A DNA stretch of 8,233 bases, from positions 1 to 8,233 of the forward strand of contig CAKTDK010000073.1 in assembly GCA_934541205.1 (NCBI GenBank). Direction: 5' to 3'. This DNA comes from an uncultured Eubacteriales bacterium. GTDB taxonomy: Bacteria > Bacillota > Clostridia > Oscillospirales > RGIG7773. The position numbers and the translations under genes were made by a program. The notes under the pieces were generated by a model, which saw only the letters and a list, made by a program, of their open reading frames with translations, was not told where the DNA came from and searched no databases. Positions 1-7,195 of this stretch are shown here, piece by piece. The stretch's first letter is position 1. Each line of letters opens with the position of its first letter.

Positions 1-1
1 C

Positions 2-1720
2 GACAAGCCTGTATCCATAGAGGAATATTATAATTATTTTTCTATTCTCGCAAACAGCTATGATATAGGAAAAATACCTACTTCAATGGACGAAGTTTTT
101 TACAGCAATGCAGAAAAAGCCAAAACCATAAATAAAAAATGTGTATTTTTGGTCGGTATGAATCAAGGCGTATTTCCTAAAATATATAATAATTCTTCAT
201 TATTGTCCGATAACGAAAAGGAAGGGTTAAAAAATTCCGGTTTTGATTTGGGCGACAGCGAAAAAGAAAAATCTTTTAAAGAAAAATTTTTGTTTTATGA
301 TGTTATCACTATTTCGGAAGAAAAGCTTTATATTACTTATCCGTCGGTTACGCTTTTGGGAGAAAAGCTTTTAAGGTCATCTTATGTAAATTCTGTTTTG
401 GAATGTGCAAAAGATATTAATATAACCGATATTTCTGTTTTTAAAGACGATTTTAAAATTCAGGATGAGCAAAGTGCTTGCGTTAATATAAATATTTTAA
501 AAGACAGAAACTTGCCCGAAAATTATTTACTGCTTGAAAAAAAGAAAGAGATTATAAGAAATGCTGACAATTTTGATGTTGTAGGAAAATTAGATGTAAA
601 TTCAGCCGGTTTTTTAATTGATAAAGAAGATTTAAACTTCAGTTCTTCTCAATATGAAACTTATGTAAAATGTCCGTTTTCTTATTTTATGAGATATATG
701 ATGAAAATAAATCCTTTGCCTGATACAAATTTTGGACAAAGGGTAATAGGAAATTTCATTCATAGCGGTTTGGAGTATTTTTTCAAGGAATTAAAAAATA
801 AAAATATTTTATTGAAAGAATCAAATGAAGAAACAATCAATGAGATTTTAGAAAGTTTTTTTGAATTTTATACCAAGGAAGTGCTTTATCTTAATGAGAG
901 CGTAAGAACAGCTTTTTTATATGAAAATATTATAAATATTCTTAAAAAAATAATTGCAAATTTAAAAGAAGAATTTTTGTGCTGTGAATTTGAACCTTTA
1001 GAATTTGAACTAAAAATAGGAGATAACTGTAATATAAAACCTTTAAAAATCCAGCTTGAAAACGGAAAATATTTAAAATTTATAGGTTCGGTTGACAGAG
1101 TTGATAAATTTGTAAAGAACGGAATTTCTTACATTAGAATAATAGATTATAAAACAGGAAATAAAGAATTTAGGCTTAAAGATATTTATAACGGAATAAA
1201 TATACAGATGCTTATTTATTTGTTTTCAATATGGAATAATTCAAAAGAAAAAACTGTTCCTGCCGGAATTTTATATTATCCCGCAAAAACAAAGCAGATA
1301 GTTTTGGATAAAGATTCTACTTATGAAGATGTAGAAAAGGAAATGAAAAAGAATTTTAAAAGAAACGGACTTCTTTTAGATGATGAAGAAATTCTGCTTG
1401 CTATGGAAAATCCTTTAAACGGAAGATTTATTCCTGTAAAATTATCCTCCTCAGGGAAGATGTCAGGTCAAAATTCTTTGGCTGATTTACAAACGATGGG
1501 AGAACTTGAAGAATATATACTTGAAAATGTTAGAGAAACCGGAAACAGACTTATAAACGGTGATATATCGATAAATCCGTTAACCAATACAAGTCCTTGT
1601 GATTACTGCGATTACAAAGGAATTTGCGGTTATGATGAAAATTATTGTCAAAAAAGATATTATAAAGATCCCGGAAAAGATGTGTTTGCGAAAATAAAAG
1701 AAGAAAGGAGGAAAAAATGA
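2..1720 (+). CDS. addB: ATP-dependent helicase/deoxyribonuclease subunit B (AddB), C-terminal part, 5' end outside window
   Basis: AddB pairs with AddA to resect double-strand breaks for RecA-mediated repair in the cytoplasm; known AddB proteins carry one nuclease domain and contribute to Chi recognition. The reading frame is already open at base 2, so 572 residues are visible, about half of the usual ~1150. Seen in order (numbered from base 2): a helicase-like GMNQGVFP motif at 52-59; C224 in YVKCPFSYF; H254 in a FIHSGLEYFF block; D365 in GSVDRVD; and the nuclease core DYKTG starting at D382. The C-terminal C533-x2-C536-x5-C542 completes, with C224, the four-cysteine set that binds a 4Fe-4S cluster and staples the nuclease domain in B. 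subtilis AddB. No catalytic residue appears to be missing. The stop overlaps the addA start by 4 nt, the standard Firmicute addB-addA order. The promoter must lie upstream of the window. Confidence 0.96.
   Translation, partial: DKPVSIEEYYNYFSILANSYDIGKIPTSMDEVFYSNAEKAKTINKKCVFLVGMNQGVFPKIYNNSSLLSDNEKEGLKNSGFDLGDSEKEKSFKEKFLFYDVITISEEKLYITYPSVTLLGEKLLRSSYVNSVLECAKDINITDISVFKDDFKIQDEQSACVNINILKDRNLPENYLLLEKKKEIIRNADNFDVVGKLDVNSAGFLIDKEDLNFSSSQYETYVKCPFSYFMRYMMKINPLPDTNFGQRVIGNFIHSGLEYFFKELKNKNILLKESNEETINEILESFFEFYTKEVLYLNESVRTAFLYENIINILKKIIANLKEEFLCCEFEPLEFELKIGDNCNIKPLKIQLENGKYLKFIGSVDRVDKFVKNGISYIRIIDYKTGNKEFRLKDIYNGINIQMLIYLFSIWNNSKEKTVPAGILYYPAKTKQIVLDKDSTYEDVEKEMKKNFKRNGLLLDDEEILLAMENPLNGRFIPVKLSSSGKMSGQNSLADLQTMGELEEYILENVRETGNRLINGDISINPLTNTSPCDYCDYKGICGYDENYCQKRYYKDPGKDVFAKIKEERRKK
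1704..1711 (+). promoter_or_regulatory. Ribosome binding site of addA
   Basis: AAAGGAGG lies inside the last codons of addB. It is 5 nt before the ATG at 1717 and 8 nt before a second in-frame ATG at 1720. Both spacings are workable, so the exact addA start (two adjacent Met codons) is uncertain by one residue. Its strength and the ATGA overlap suggest coupled, roughly equal synthesis of the two subunits. Confidence 0.85.
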
Positions 1721-4700
1721 TGTCAAGGCAGTATACTTTACAGCAGCAGGACGCTATTTTTACAGACGGAGGAAATATTCTGGTAAGCGCGGCGGCGGGA
1801 AGCGGAAAAACTGCTGTTCTTGTCGAAAGAATTATAAAAAAAATTACCGATAGGGAAAATCCTGTAGATATAGATGATTTTTTGATAGTAACTTTCACAA
1901 AAGCGGCCGCGGCAGAAATGAAGGAAAGAATTTATAAAGCTGTTGAGAAGTACTGTATAAATGAGCCTGAAAACGAAAATTATCAAAGACAGCTTATTCT
2001 TTGCAATAAAGCAAAAATAACAACTATAGATTCTTTTTGTTATGATATAGTAAAAAAATACGGTTATAGCGCGGGAGTGCCTTATGATTTTGTTATAGGG
2101 GACGAATCAAAAATTAATTTAATAAAAAATAATTGCCTTAATAACATTATTGAAGAATATTACGCCGAAAGAAAAGATACTGATTTTTTAAATCTTATTA
2201 AGCTTTTCTGCGATGAAAAAAATGACGATAAGATTTTTGACGTTGTATTAAAAATTTATGATTTTGTTTCAAAGCAGCCTTTTTCGGATAAATGGCTTTC
2301 GGATAATTTGACTTTGTATAAAAAAGCCTGTGAGTTTCCTTTTGAAACAAAATGGTTTTCAGAAAATTTTTTGGATTTTTCCGTAAAACTTGATTTTTTT
2401 ATAAAGAAATATAATAAGATGCTATATCTTATTGAGGAATTTGAACCTTTAAAGGGATATGAAAAAAAGATAAAAGAGGATTATTTATATATTGAAAAGC
2501 TTAAAAAAGCTGTTGATGAAAAAAATTATAGCGAAATAAATTCTTTGTTTTTAAATATTCCTTCGGGAGTGATAGGACGTGTAAAGGATTTTGACGGAAA
2601 AGAAAAAAGCTTTTGCAGTGAAACCAGGAGTGATTTTTTGTCTTTTTTAAAGGAATCGGCTGTTTTATTTAGTGTTGATGATGAAAAAATTATAAAAAGT
2701 ATAAAATTTCACATTCCGATTATTGAAAAATTAACGGAAATAATAAAAAGGCTTGATAAAAATATTTTTGAAAACTGTGTTGAAGAAAAAACTTTTTCTT
2801 TTAATGATATAGAAAGAATTGCTGTAAAAATACTTATAAAAGATTATGATTTTGAAAAAGACAGTTTGGAAAAAACGGATATTGCTGAAGAGCTTTCAAA
2901 GGAATACAAGGAGATACTTATTGATGAATTTCAGGATATAAATCTTATTCAGGAACTTGTTTTCAGAGCCGTATCAAAAGATGATAACAATATTTATATG
3001 GTAGGAGATGTAAAACAGTCTATTTATCGTTTCAGACAAGCGATGCCGGAAATTTTTATGTCTAAGAAAAAATTGTATAATGATGTTTCGGAGAAAAAGT
3101 TTCCTTGTCTTATAACTTTAAATAAAAATTTCAGAAGTCAGAAAAATATTCTTGATTTTGCCAATTTTATTTTTAAACAGCTATTTTCCGAATATACGGG
3201 AGAGCTTGAATATACTTTTTCAGAAATGCTTTTTCAGGGAAAAGAAGATAATGAAAAGGGTTTTATCAATGTTTCTTTTATTGATAGCAGCAGCGATTAT
3301 GAAAATGAAGATATAAGAAATATGACTTCGGTTCAAAGAGAAGCTATATATATCTCAGATCAAATTCAAAAAATGATAAAAAATAAAGAAACCATTAAAG
3401 AAAATGATGTTGTAAGAGCTGTAAAATACAGCGATATAGCCGTACTTTTCAGAAGTAAGTCAGGAATATCAGATGCTTTGATAAAAGAGTTTAAATTAAG
3501 AAATATACCTTATATGAGCGATGAAAAAGAAGAGTATCTTACAAGTTATGAAGTTTCTTCTTTTATATCTTTTTTAAAGGTAATAGATAATCCTTTGGAT
3601 GATATTGCGGTGTTATCAGCTTTGAGAAGTCCTATTTTTTGTTTTTCATTTGATGAGCTTTTGGAAATAAGAAATAAAGACAGATATGAAAAATTTTATT
3701 TCCTCATTGAGAAAAGCGAAAATAAAAAATGCAAAGATTTTATAAGTAAGGTTAAAAAATACAGAGAATTATCCCATAATGTAACGGTTGATATTTTGAT
3801 TTCAAAAATAATTAATGATTTTGATGTTGTTTCTTTGTATGAGGCTGTAAAATTAAATAACAATGCGTATGAAAAAAACGGAATAAACGAAAATATACAG
3901 ATGCTTTATAACTATGCGGTTTCCTTTGAAAACAGCGGATATAAGGGACTTACCGCTTTTATAAAGTATATAGACGATATAATAAAAAGCAAAGGCGATT
4001 TGGCAGGGGGAAAGAAAATTTCTCAGTCTCAGGACGCAGTAAATCTTATTTCCGTTCATAAATCAAAAGGTCTCGAATTTCCCGTGTGCTTTTTATGCGG
4101 TTTAAGCAAAAGTTTTAATAAAACTGATTTTAACAATAATCTGCTTCTTAGTTATTCACTTGGGATGGGATTTAAATTTAAAGATTTTGAAAATGACTAT
4201 TTTTTTAATAATTACATAAGAAAAAGCATTGCTTCAAAGATGATAAGAGAATTTTACTCTGAAGAACTGAGAATTTTATATGTTGCTCTCACAAGACCTA
4301 AAAACAGGCTTTATATGATATTGTCGTATAAAACCAATGACAATAAAGACTTATATGATATTTTTTCAAAAAAATCTTTTGAAATTCAAAACAGCGATAA
4401 GCTTTTATCTAATTCTGTTCTCGAATGCAATAGTTTTACAGATATGCTTACAATGGCGCTTTTAAGACATAAAGATTTTAAAAAGTTCAGAGAAACAGCG
4501 AAAATTGATTTGCTGCCTGTTAAACAAGAGGGAGATATAGAATTTGAAATTATTAAAGACGAATATTTTGAAGATAAGAATGATGATTTTAAAGTTAATA
4601 ATCAAAAGGTGGTAAATGAGATTGTTTTTGATGAAAAACTTTTAAGCGAAAGAATTTCTTTTAAATATCAAAAAAAATATTTATCAAATATCCCGGCAAA

Positions 4701-5316
4701 GCTGAGCGTTTCTGAATTAAAGGGAAGAAAATATCTTAAAACCTATGGAGATAAGGAAGTTGAATATTATCAGAATTTCAGAAAACCGTATTTTATTTCC
4801 GAAAATAACATAAATTCCATAGACAGAGGCATTGCTTTTCATAAATTTATGCAGTATATTGATTATAGTTATGTAAACAGTGATAATCTTGTTGACTTTA
4901 CAAATAAGCTTGTAAATGAAGGATTTTTAATTGAAAATGAAAGGCAGCTTTTGGATATAGAAAAAATAAAGTTATATTTAAACAGCAGTCTTTTTGAAAA
5001 AATAAAAAATTCAAAAAAACTTATTCGCGAATATAGATTTAATATGGAAATACCGATAAAATATTATGATGAAAATATAAAGGATGAGGAAAATAAAATA
5101 CTTGTTCAGGGCGTAATAGACTGTATTTTTCAGGATGAAAAAGGGGATTACTATGTTTTGGATTACAAAACTGATAAGGCGGATAAAGAAGAACTTTTAA
5201 CAAGATATAAAAAACAGCTTGAATTATATGAAAAAGCAGTAAATCAAATATTTAAAATAGAAGTAAAATCAAAAATTATTTACGGTCTTTATGATAATAC
5301 AGAGATTTATTTTTAA
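1717..5316 (+). CDS. addA: ATP-dependent helicase/nuclease subunit A (AddA)
   Basis: AddA is the UvrD-like (SF1A) 3'-5' helicase and second nuclease of the AddAB complex, the Firmicute counterpart of RecBCD. It is 1199 aa, close to the ~1230 aa of B. subtilis AddA. Helicase motifs in order: Q-motif region QQQDAIF (9-15); Walker A AAAGSGKT (25-32); motif Ia TFTKAAAAEM; TIDSF; Walker B DEFQD (403-407); motif III GDVKQSIYRFR (430-440); motif IV NFRSQ (471-475); motif V SVHKSKGLEF (779-788); motif VI LRILYVALTRP (851-861). The C-terminal RecB-type nuclease shows H1042 (FHKFMQ), D1135 (GVID) and DYKTD (1149-1153), so both activities look intact. It overlaps addB by 4 nt and surely shares its transcript. 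The Ala codons in the Walker A and Ia motifs are unusually GC-rich for this sequence. No GC-rich terminator follows the stop. Confidence 0.98.
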   Translation: MMSRQYTLQQQDAIFTDGGNILVSAAAGSGKTAVLVERIIKKITDRENPVDIDDFLIVTFTKAAAAEMKERIYKAVEKYCINEPENENYQRQLILCNKAKITTIDSFCYDIVKKYGYSAGVPYDFVIGDESKINLIKNNCLNNIIEEYYAERKDTDFLNLIKLFCDEKNDDKIFDVVLKIYDFVSKQPFSDKWLSDNLTLYKKACEFPFETKWFSENFLDFSVKLDFFIKKYNKMLYLIEEFEPLKGYEKKIKEDYLYIEKLKKAVDEKNYSEINSLFLNIPSGVIGRVKDFDGKEKSFCSETRSDFLSFLKESAVLFSVDDEKIIKSIKFHIPIIEKLTEIIKRLDKNIFENCVEEKTFSFNDIERIAVKILIKDYDFEKDSLEKTDIAEELSKEYKEILIDEFQDINLIQELVFRAVSKDDNNIYMVGDVKQSIYRFRQAMPEIFMSKKKLYNDVSEKKFPCLITLNKNFRSQKNILDFANFIFKQLFSEYTGELEYTFSEMLFQGKEDNEKGFINVSFIDSSSDYENEDIRNMTSVQREAIYISDQIQKMIKNKETIKENDVVRAVKYSDIAVLFRSKSGISDALIKEFKLRNIPYMSDEKEEYLTSYEVSSFISFLKVIDNPLDDIAVLSALRSPIFCFSFDELLEIRNKDRYEKFYFLIEKSENKKCKDFISKVKKYRELSHNVTVDILISKIINDFDVVSLYEAVKLNNNAYEKNGINENIQMLYNYAVSFENSGYKGLTAFIKYIDDIIKSKGDLAGGKKISQSQDAVNLISVHKSKGLEFPVCFLCGLSKSFNKTDFNNNLLLSYSLGMGFKFKDFENDYFFNNYIRKSIASKMIREFYSEELRILYVALTRPKNRLYMILSYKTNDNKDLYDIFSKKSFEIQNSDKLLSNSVLECNSFTDMLTMALLRHKDFKKFRETAKIDLLPVKQEGDIEFEIIKDEYFEDKNDDFKVNNQKVVNEIVFDEKLLSERISFKYQKKYLSNIPAKLSVSELKGRKYLKTYGDKEVEYYQNFRKPYFISENNINSIDRGIAFHKFMQYIDYSYVNSDNLVDFTNKLVNEGFLIENERQLLDIEKIKLYLNSSLFEKIKNSKKLIREYRFNMEIPIKYYDENIKDEENKILVQGVIDCIFQDEKGDYYVLDYKTDKADKEELLTRYKKQLELYEKAVNQIFKIEVKSKIIYGLYDNTEIYF

Positions 5317-5322
5317 AAAAAT

Positions 5323-5380
5323 AAATTTATACTTGAAATTGTTTTGATAATATGATAAAATATTTTGCAAGTGTAAATTT
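5323..5380. repeat. Inverted repeat flanking the rpmE promoter
   Basis: Arms AAATTTATACTTG (5323-5335) and CAAGTGTAAATTT (5368-5380) are reverse complements at 12 of 13 positions; the exception, T5330 against G5373, could be a G-U wobble in RNA. The left arm covers the upstream edge of the -35 element and the right arm begins at the predicted transcription start, so the pair brackets the promoter. It could be a two-site operator, or a long-loop hairpin in read-through RNA from addA. It could also be chance in AT-rich DNA. The role is inference. Confidence 0.5.
5333..5361 (+). promoter_or_regulatory. Predicted sigma-A-type promoter of rpmE
   Basis: The -35 element TTGAAA (5333-5338) and -10 element TAAAAT (5356-5361) are separated by 17 bp. 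A TGA triplet directly before the -10 supplies an extended -10 (TG-N). Transcription should start near 5368, giving a leader of about 33 nt that keeps the ribosome binding site. It sits in the longest gene-free stretch of the window, after addA and before rpmE. It is the only convincing promoter I found here. Confidence 0.75.
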
Positions 5381-5386
5381 CTCGGA

Positions 5387-5394
5387 AGAAGGTG
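5387..5394 (+). promoter_or_regulatory. Ribosome binding site of rpmE
   Basis: AGAAGGTG matches the core of the Shine-Dalgarno sequence and ends 6 nt before the ATG at 5401. An in-frame GTG at 5392 lies inside this site and so cannot be the start. This fixes the protein at 67 residues beginning MKKGIHPEY, as in other L31 proteins. Confidence 0.8.
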
Positions 5395-5400
5395 AAAAGA

Positions 5401-5604
5401 ATGAAAAAAGGAATTCATCCTGAATATAAAGACGCAAAAATCGTATGTGCATGCGGTAATGTTATCGAAACTAAGTCAACAAAATCTGAAATAAGAGTAG
5501 ATATTTGTTCAAAATGTCATCCGTTTTTTACCGGTAAACAGAAATTGGTAGACACAGGCGGACGTGTTGACAGATTTAATAAGAGATTTAATTTAAATAA
5601 GTAA
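5401..5604 (+). CDS. rpmE: 50S ribosomal protein L31, zinc-binding (C+) type
   Basis: L31 is a small protein of the large ribosomal subunit that contributes to the bridge with the 30S head. The 67-aa product begins MKKGIHPEY and ends RVDRFNKRFNLNK, both family hallmarks. Four cysteines, C16 and C18 (CACGN) and C36 and C39 (CSKCHPF), form the zinc site that defines the C+ form. That form is typically made under zinc sufficiency and replaced by a cysteine-free paralogue when zinc is scarce; no such paralogue is in this window. The ATG at 5401 is preferred to a GTG at 5392 because the latter overlaps the ribosome binding site. It has its own promoter and is followed 4 nt after the stop by a terminator, so it probably makes a short monocistronic message, with possible read-through from addA. 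Confidence 0.97.
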   Translation: MKKGIHPEYKDAKIVCACGNVIETKSTKSEIRVDICSKCHPFFTGKQKLVDTGGRVDRFNKRFNLNK

Positions 5605-5608
5605 TTTT

Positions 5609-5632
5609 AACGCAGCTTTTGCTGCGTTTTTT
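5609..5632 (+). terminator. Rho-independent terminator after rpmE
   Basis: CGCAGC (5611-5616), loop TTTT, GCTGCG (5621-5626), extended by two A-T pairs, is followed by six T residues (5627-5632). This GC-rich stem is a classic intrinsic terminator for rpmE. The next gene, yigZ, starts only 29 nt after the T-run. Confidence 0.88.
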
Positions 5633-5661
5633 ACTGTATTTTTGTTATAAAAGGTATTTTT

Positions 5662-6291
5662 ATGAAGGAATATAAAACAATTGAAAAAGAAGTTACTGTT
5701 GAATTTACAGAAAAAAGGTCCAGATTTTTGGGACATATAAAACCTGTAAAAACCGAACAGGAAGCTATTGATTTTATAAATGAAAAAAGAGAAAAGTATT
5801 GGGATGCCAGTCATAACGTATATGCATATTCTTTAAGAGAGGGCAATATAAAAAGATATACAGATGATGGGGAACCGTCGGGAACTGCCGGTGTTCCTAT
5901 TCTTGATATTATTATAAAAGAAGAATTGTATGATATTGTCGTAGTTGTTACAAGATATTTCGGAGGAATTTTGCTTGGAACAGGCGGACTTGTTCATGCT
6001 TATTCAAAAGGCGCAGCCGATGCTATAAAAGAATCGGGAATAATTATAATGGAGCCTTGCGACAAGGTTTTTTTGAACTGTAATTACAGTTTGTATGGTA
6101 AAATTCAAAATATTGTCAATAATTTGGAAGGGAAAATAGAGAATACTGTTTTTACCGACAGCGTAGATATATATATAGTTATTCCTTGCAGTACAACAGA
6201 AAAATTAAGAAAAGAAATTACGGCTGCTTCTTCCGGAAGTATAAATATTGATATTATAGAAACTTTATTTTGTAAAAAGGTGATAAAATGA
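5662..6291 (+). CDS. yigZ: YigZ/IMPACT family protein (UPF0029 plus DUF1949 domains)
   Basis: Conserved protein related to E. coli YigZ and eukaryotic IMPACT. IMPACT regulates GCN2-dependent translation control, but the bacterial role is not settled. At 209 aa it has the usual family length. The N-terminal UPF0029 domain (about residues 18-125) carries RYTDDGEPSGTAG (65-77) and the signature VVTRYFGGILLGTGG, with TRYFGG at 97-102. The C-terminal domain of ferredoxin-like type (about 135-205) ends in CKKVIK. No transmembrane segment or signal peptide is visible. The start follows AAAAGG at 5649-5654 with 7 nt spacing. Its stop overlaps the cysK start (ATGA), so the two are translationally coupled. 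No promoter fits between the rpmE terminator and this start. Confidence 0.95.
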   Translation: MKEYKTIEKEVTVEFTEKRSRFLGHIKPVKTEQEAIDFINEKREKYWDASHNVYAYSLREGNIKRYTDDGEPSGTAGVPILDIIIKEELYDIVVVVTRYFGGILLGTGGLVHAYSKGAADAIKESGIIIMEPCDKVFLNCNYSLYGKIQNIVNNLEGKIENTVFTDSVDIYIVIPCSTTEKLRKEITAASSGSINIDIIETLFCKKVIK

Positions 6292-7175
6292 TTATTACGG
6301 ACGCTACTAAGCTTATCGGAAATACCCCTGTTTTTAAAATAAAAGAACAAGACAGCGAAATTTATATAAAGCTTGAAAAATATAACTGTGCAGGTTCTGT
6401 AAAAGACAGAATTGCTTTGGCAATGATAGAAGACGGAGAAAAAAGAGGAGCAATAAATAAAAACACAATTATTGTTGAGCCTACTTCGGGAAATACAGGA
6501 ATCGGACTTTCTATGATAGGAGCAATAAAAGGCTATAAAGTAATTATTATAATGCCGGAAAATATGTCTGCTGAGAGAATAAAGCTTATTAAAGCATATG
6601 GAGCGGAAATTATTCTTACACCTAAAGAAGAAGGTATGCAGGGAGCGATAGATAAAGCAAACCAGCTTGCAAAAGGCAACGATAATATTTTTATTCCGAT
6701 GCAGTTTGAAAATCCTTCAAACCCAAAATATCACGAAGATTATACTGCGAAGGAAATTATCAGAGATATACCTGATATTGATGCTTTTGTTGCCGGAGTA
6801 GGCTCAGGCGGTACTTTTACGGGAGTATCAAGAGCTTTAAAGAAATATAATTCCAAGATAAGATGCTGTGCTGTGGAACCTTATGAATCATCCGTAATAT
6901 CGGGTGAAAAGCCGGGAACGCATAAGATACAGGGAATAGGAGCTAATTTTATACCTAAGAATTTTGATATTTCTCTTATGGATGAAATAATAAGAGTAAA
7001 AAGCGATGATGCTGTAAATGAAATGAAAAATTTTGCGAAATTGTATGGGATTTTTTTAGGAATTTCATCAGGTTGCGCAATTTTTGCTGCAAAAGTACTT
7101 GCAAAAAAAGAAAAATACGGTAAAATAGTATTGATAGCACCTGATTCCGGTGAAAGATATTTAAGTGTTTTATAA
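6288..7175 (+). CDS. cysK: Cysteine synthase (O-acetylserine sulfhydrylase), PLP-dependent
   Basis: Forms L-cysteine from O-acetylserine and sulfide in the cytoplasm (fold type II PLP enzyme). Seen: TKLIGNTP near the N-terminus; PLP lysine K39 in GSVKDRIA; substrate loop TSGNTG (66-71); phosphate-binding GSGGT (172-176); QGIGA (215-219); SSGC (260-263), with S260 at the usual contact to the PLP ring nitrogen; and PDSGERYLS near the C-terminus. At 295 aa it is slightly shorter than the common ~305-310. Two positions differ from the most familiar pattern: NCAGSVKDR has Cys34 where CysK usually has Pro, and GIGAN replaces GIGAG. CysK and CysM cannot be firmly separated by eye, and a cystathionine-beta-synthase-like use of other thiols or substrates is possible. 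It is coupled to yigZ by ATGA, with AGGTGAT at 6278-6284. No cysE is nearby. Confidence 0.92.
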   Translation: MIITDATKLIGNTPVFKIKEQDSEIYIKLEKYNCAGSVKDRIALAMIEDGEKRGAINKNTIIVEPTSGNTGIGLSMIGAIKGYKVIIIMPENMSAERIKLIKAYGAEIILTPKEEGMQGAIDKANQLAKGNDNIFIPMQFENPSNPKYHEDYTAKEIIRDIPDIDAFVAGVGSGGTFTGVSRALKKYNSKIRCCAVEPYESSVISGEKPGTHKIQGIGANFIPKNFDISLMDEIIRVKSDDAVNEMKNFAKLYGIFLGISSGCAIFAAKVLAKKEKYGKIVLIAPDSGERYLSVL

Positions 7176-7195
7176 ATTGAGAGGAGAAAATATAT

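Noticed and set aside
1551..1986. Reverse-strand open frames opposite the end of addB and the start of addA (and similar ones at 3853-4059, 5593-5814, 6105-6350 and 7475-7840).
   Set aside because: They are antisense shadows of clearly conserved genes, rich in Phe, Ile and Ser as expected from reading AT-rich coding DNA backwards, and match no family I recognise.
763..3960. Scattered AGCGG pentamers (the B. subtilis Chi sequence), for example in addB near 764 and in addA near Walker A.
   Set aside because: A 5-mer is expected by chance, and the Chi sequence of this organism is unknown; only genome-wide strand-bias statistics could support it.
5305..5326. Palindrome ATTTATTTTT / AAAAATAAAT spanning the addA stop codon, as a terminator.
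   Set aside because: The stem is made only of A-T pairs, the loop is 2 nt, and no T-run follows; it is better explained by low-complexity AT sequence.
5392..5400. GTG at 5392 as the rpmE start, adding three residues.
   Set aside because: The GTG is part of the ribosome binding site, and L31 proteins begin at the MKKGIHP equivalent.
5567..5595. Perfect -35 consensus TTGACA inside the end of rpmE, as a promoter for yigZ.
   Set aside because: No good -10 lies 16-18 bp downstream, the bases encode the conserved L31 residues Val-Asp-Arg, and any transcript would run straight into the terminator at 5609-5632.
5646..5651. TATAAA with an upstream TG as a -10 element for yigZ.
   Set aside because: It overlaps the ribosome binding site, the start would fall next to the ATG, and no -35 is at the right distance.
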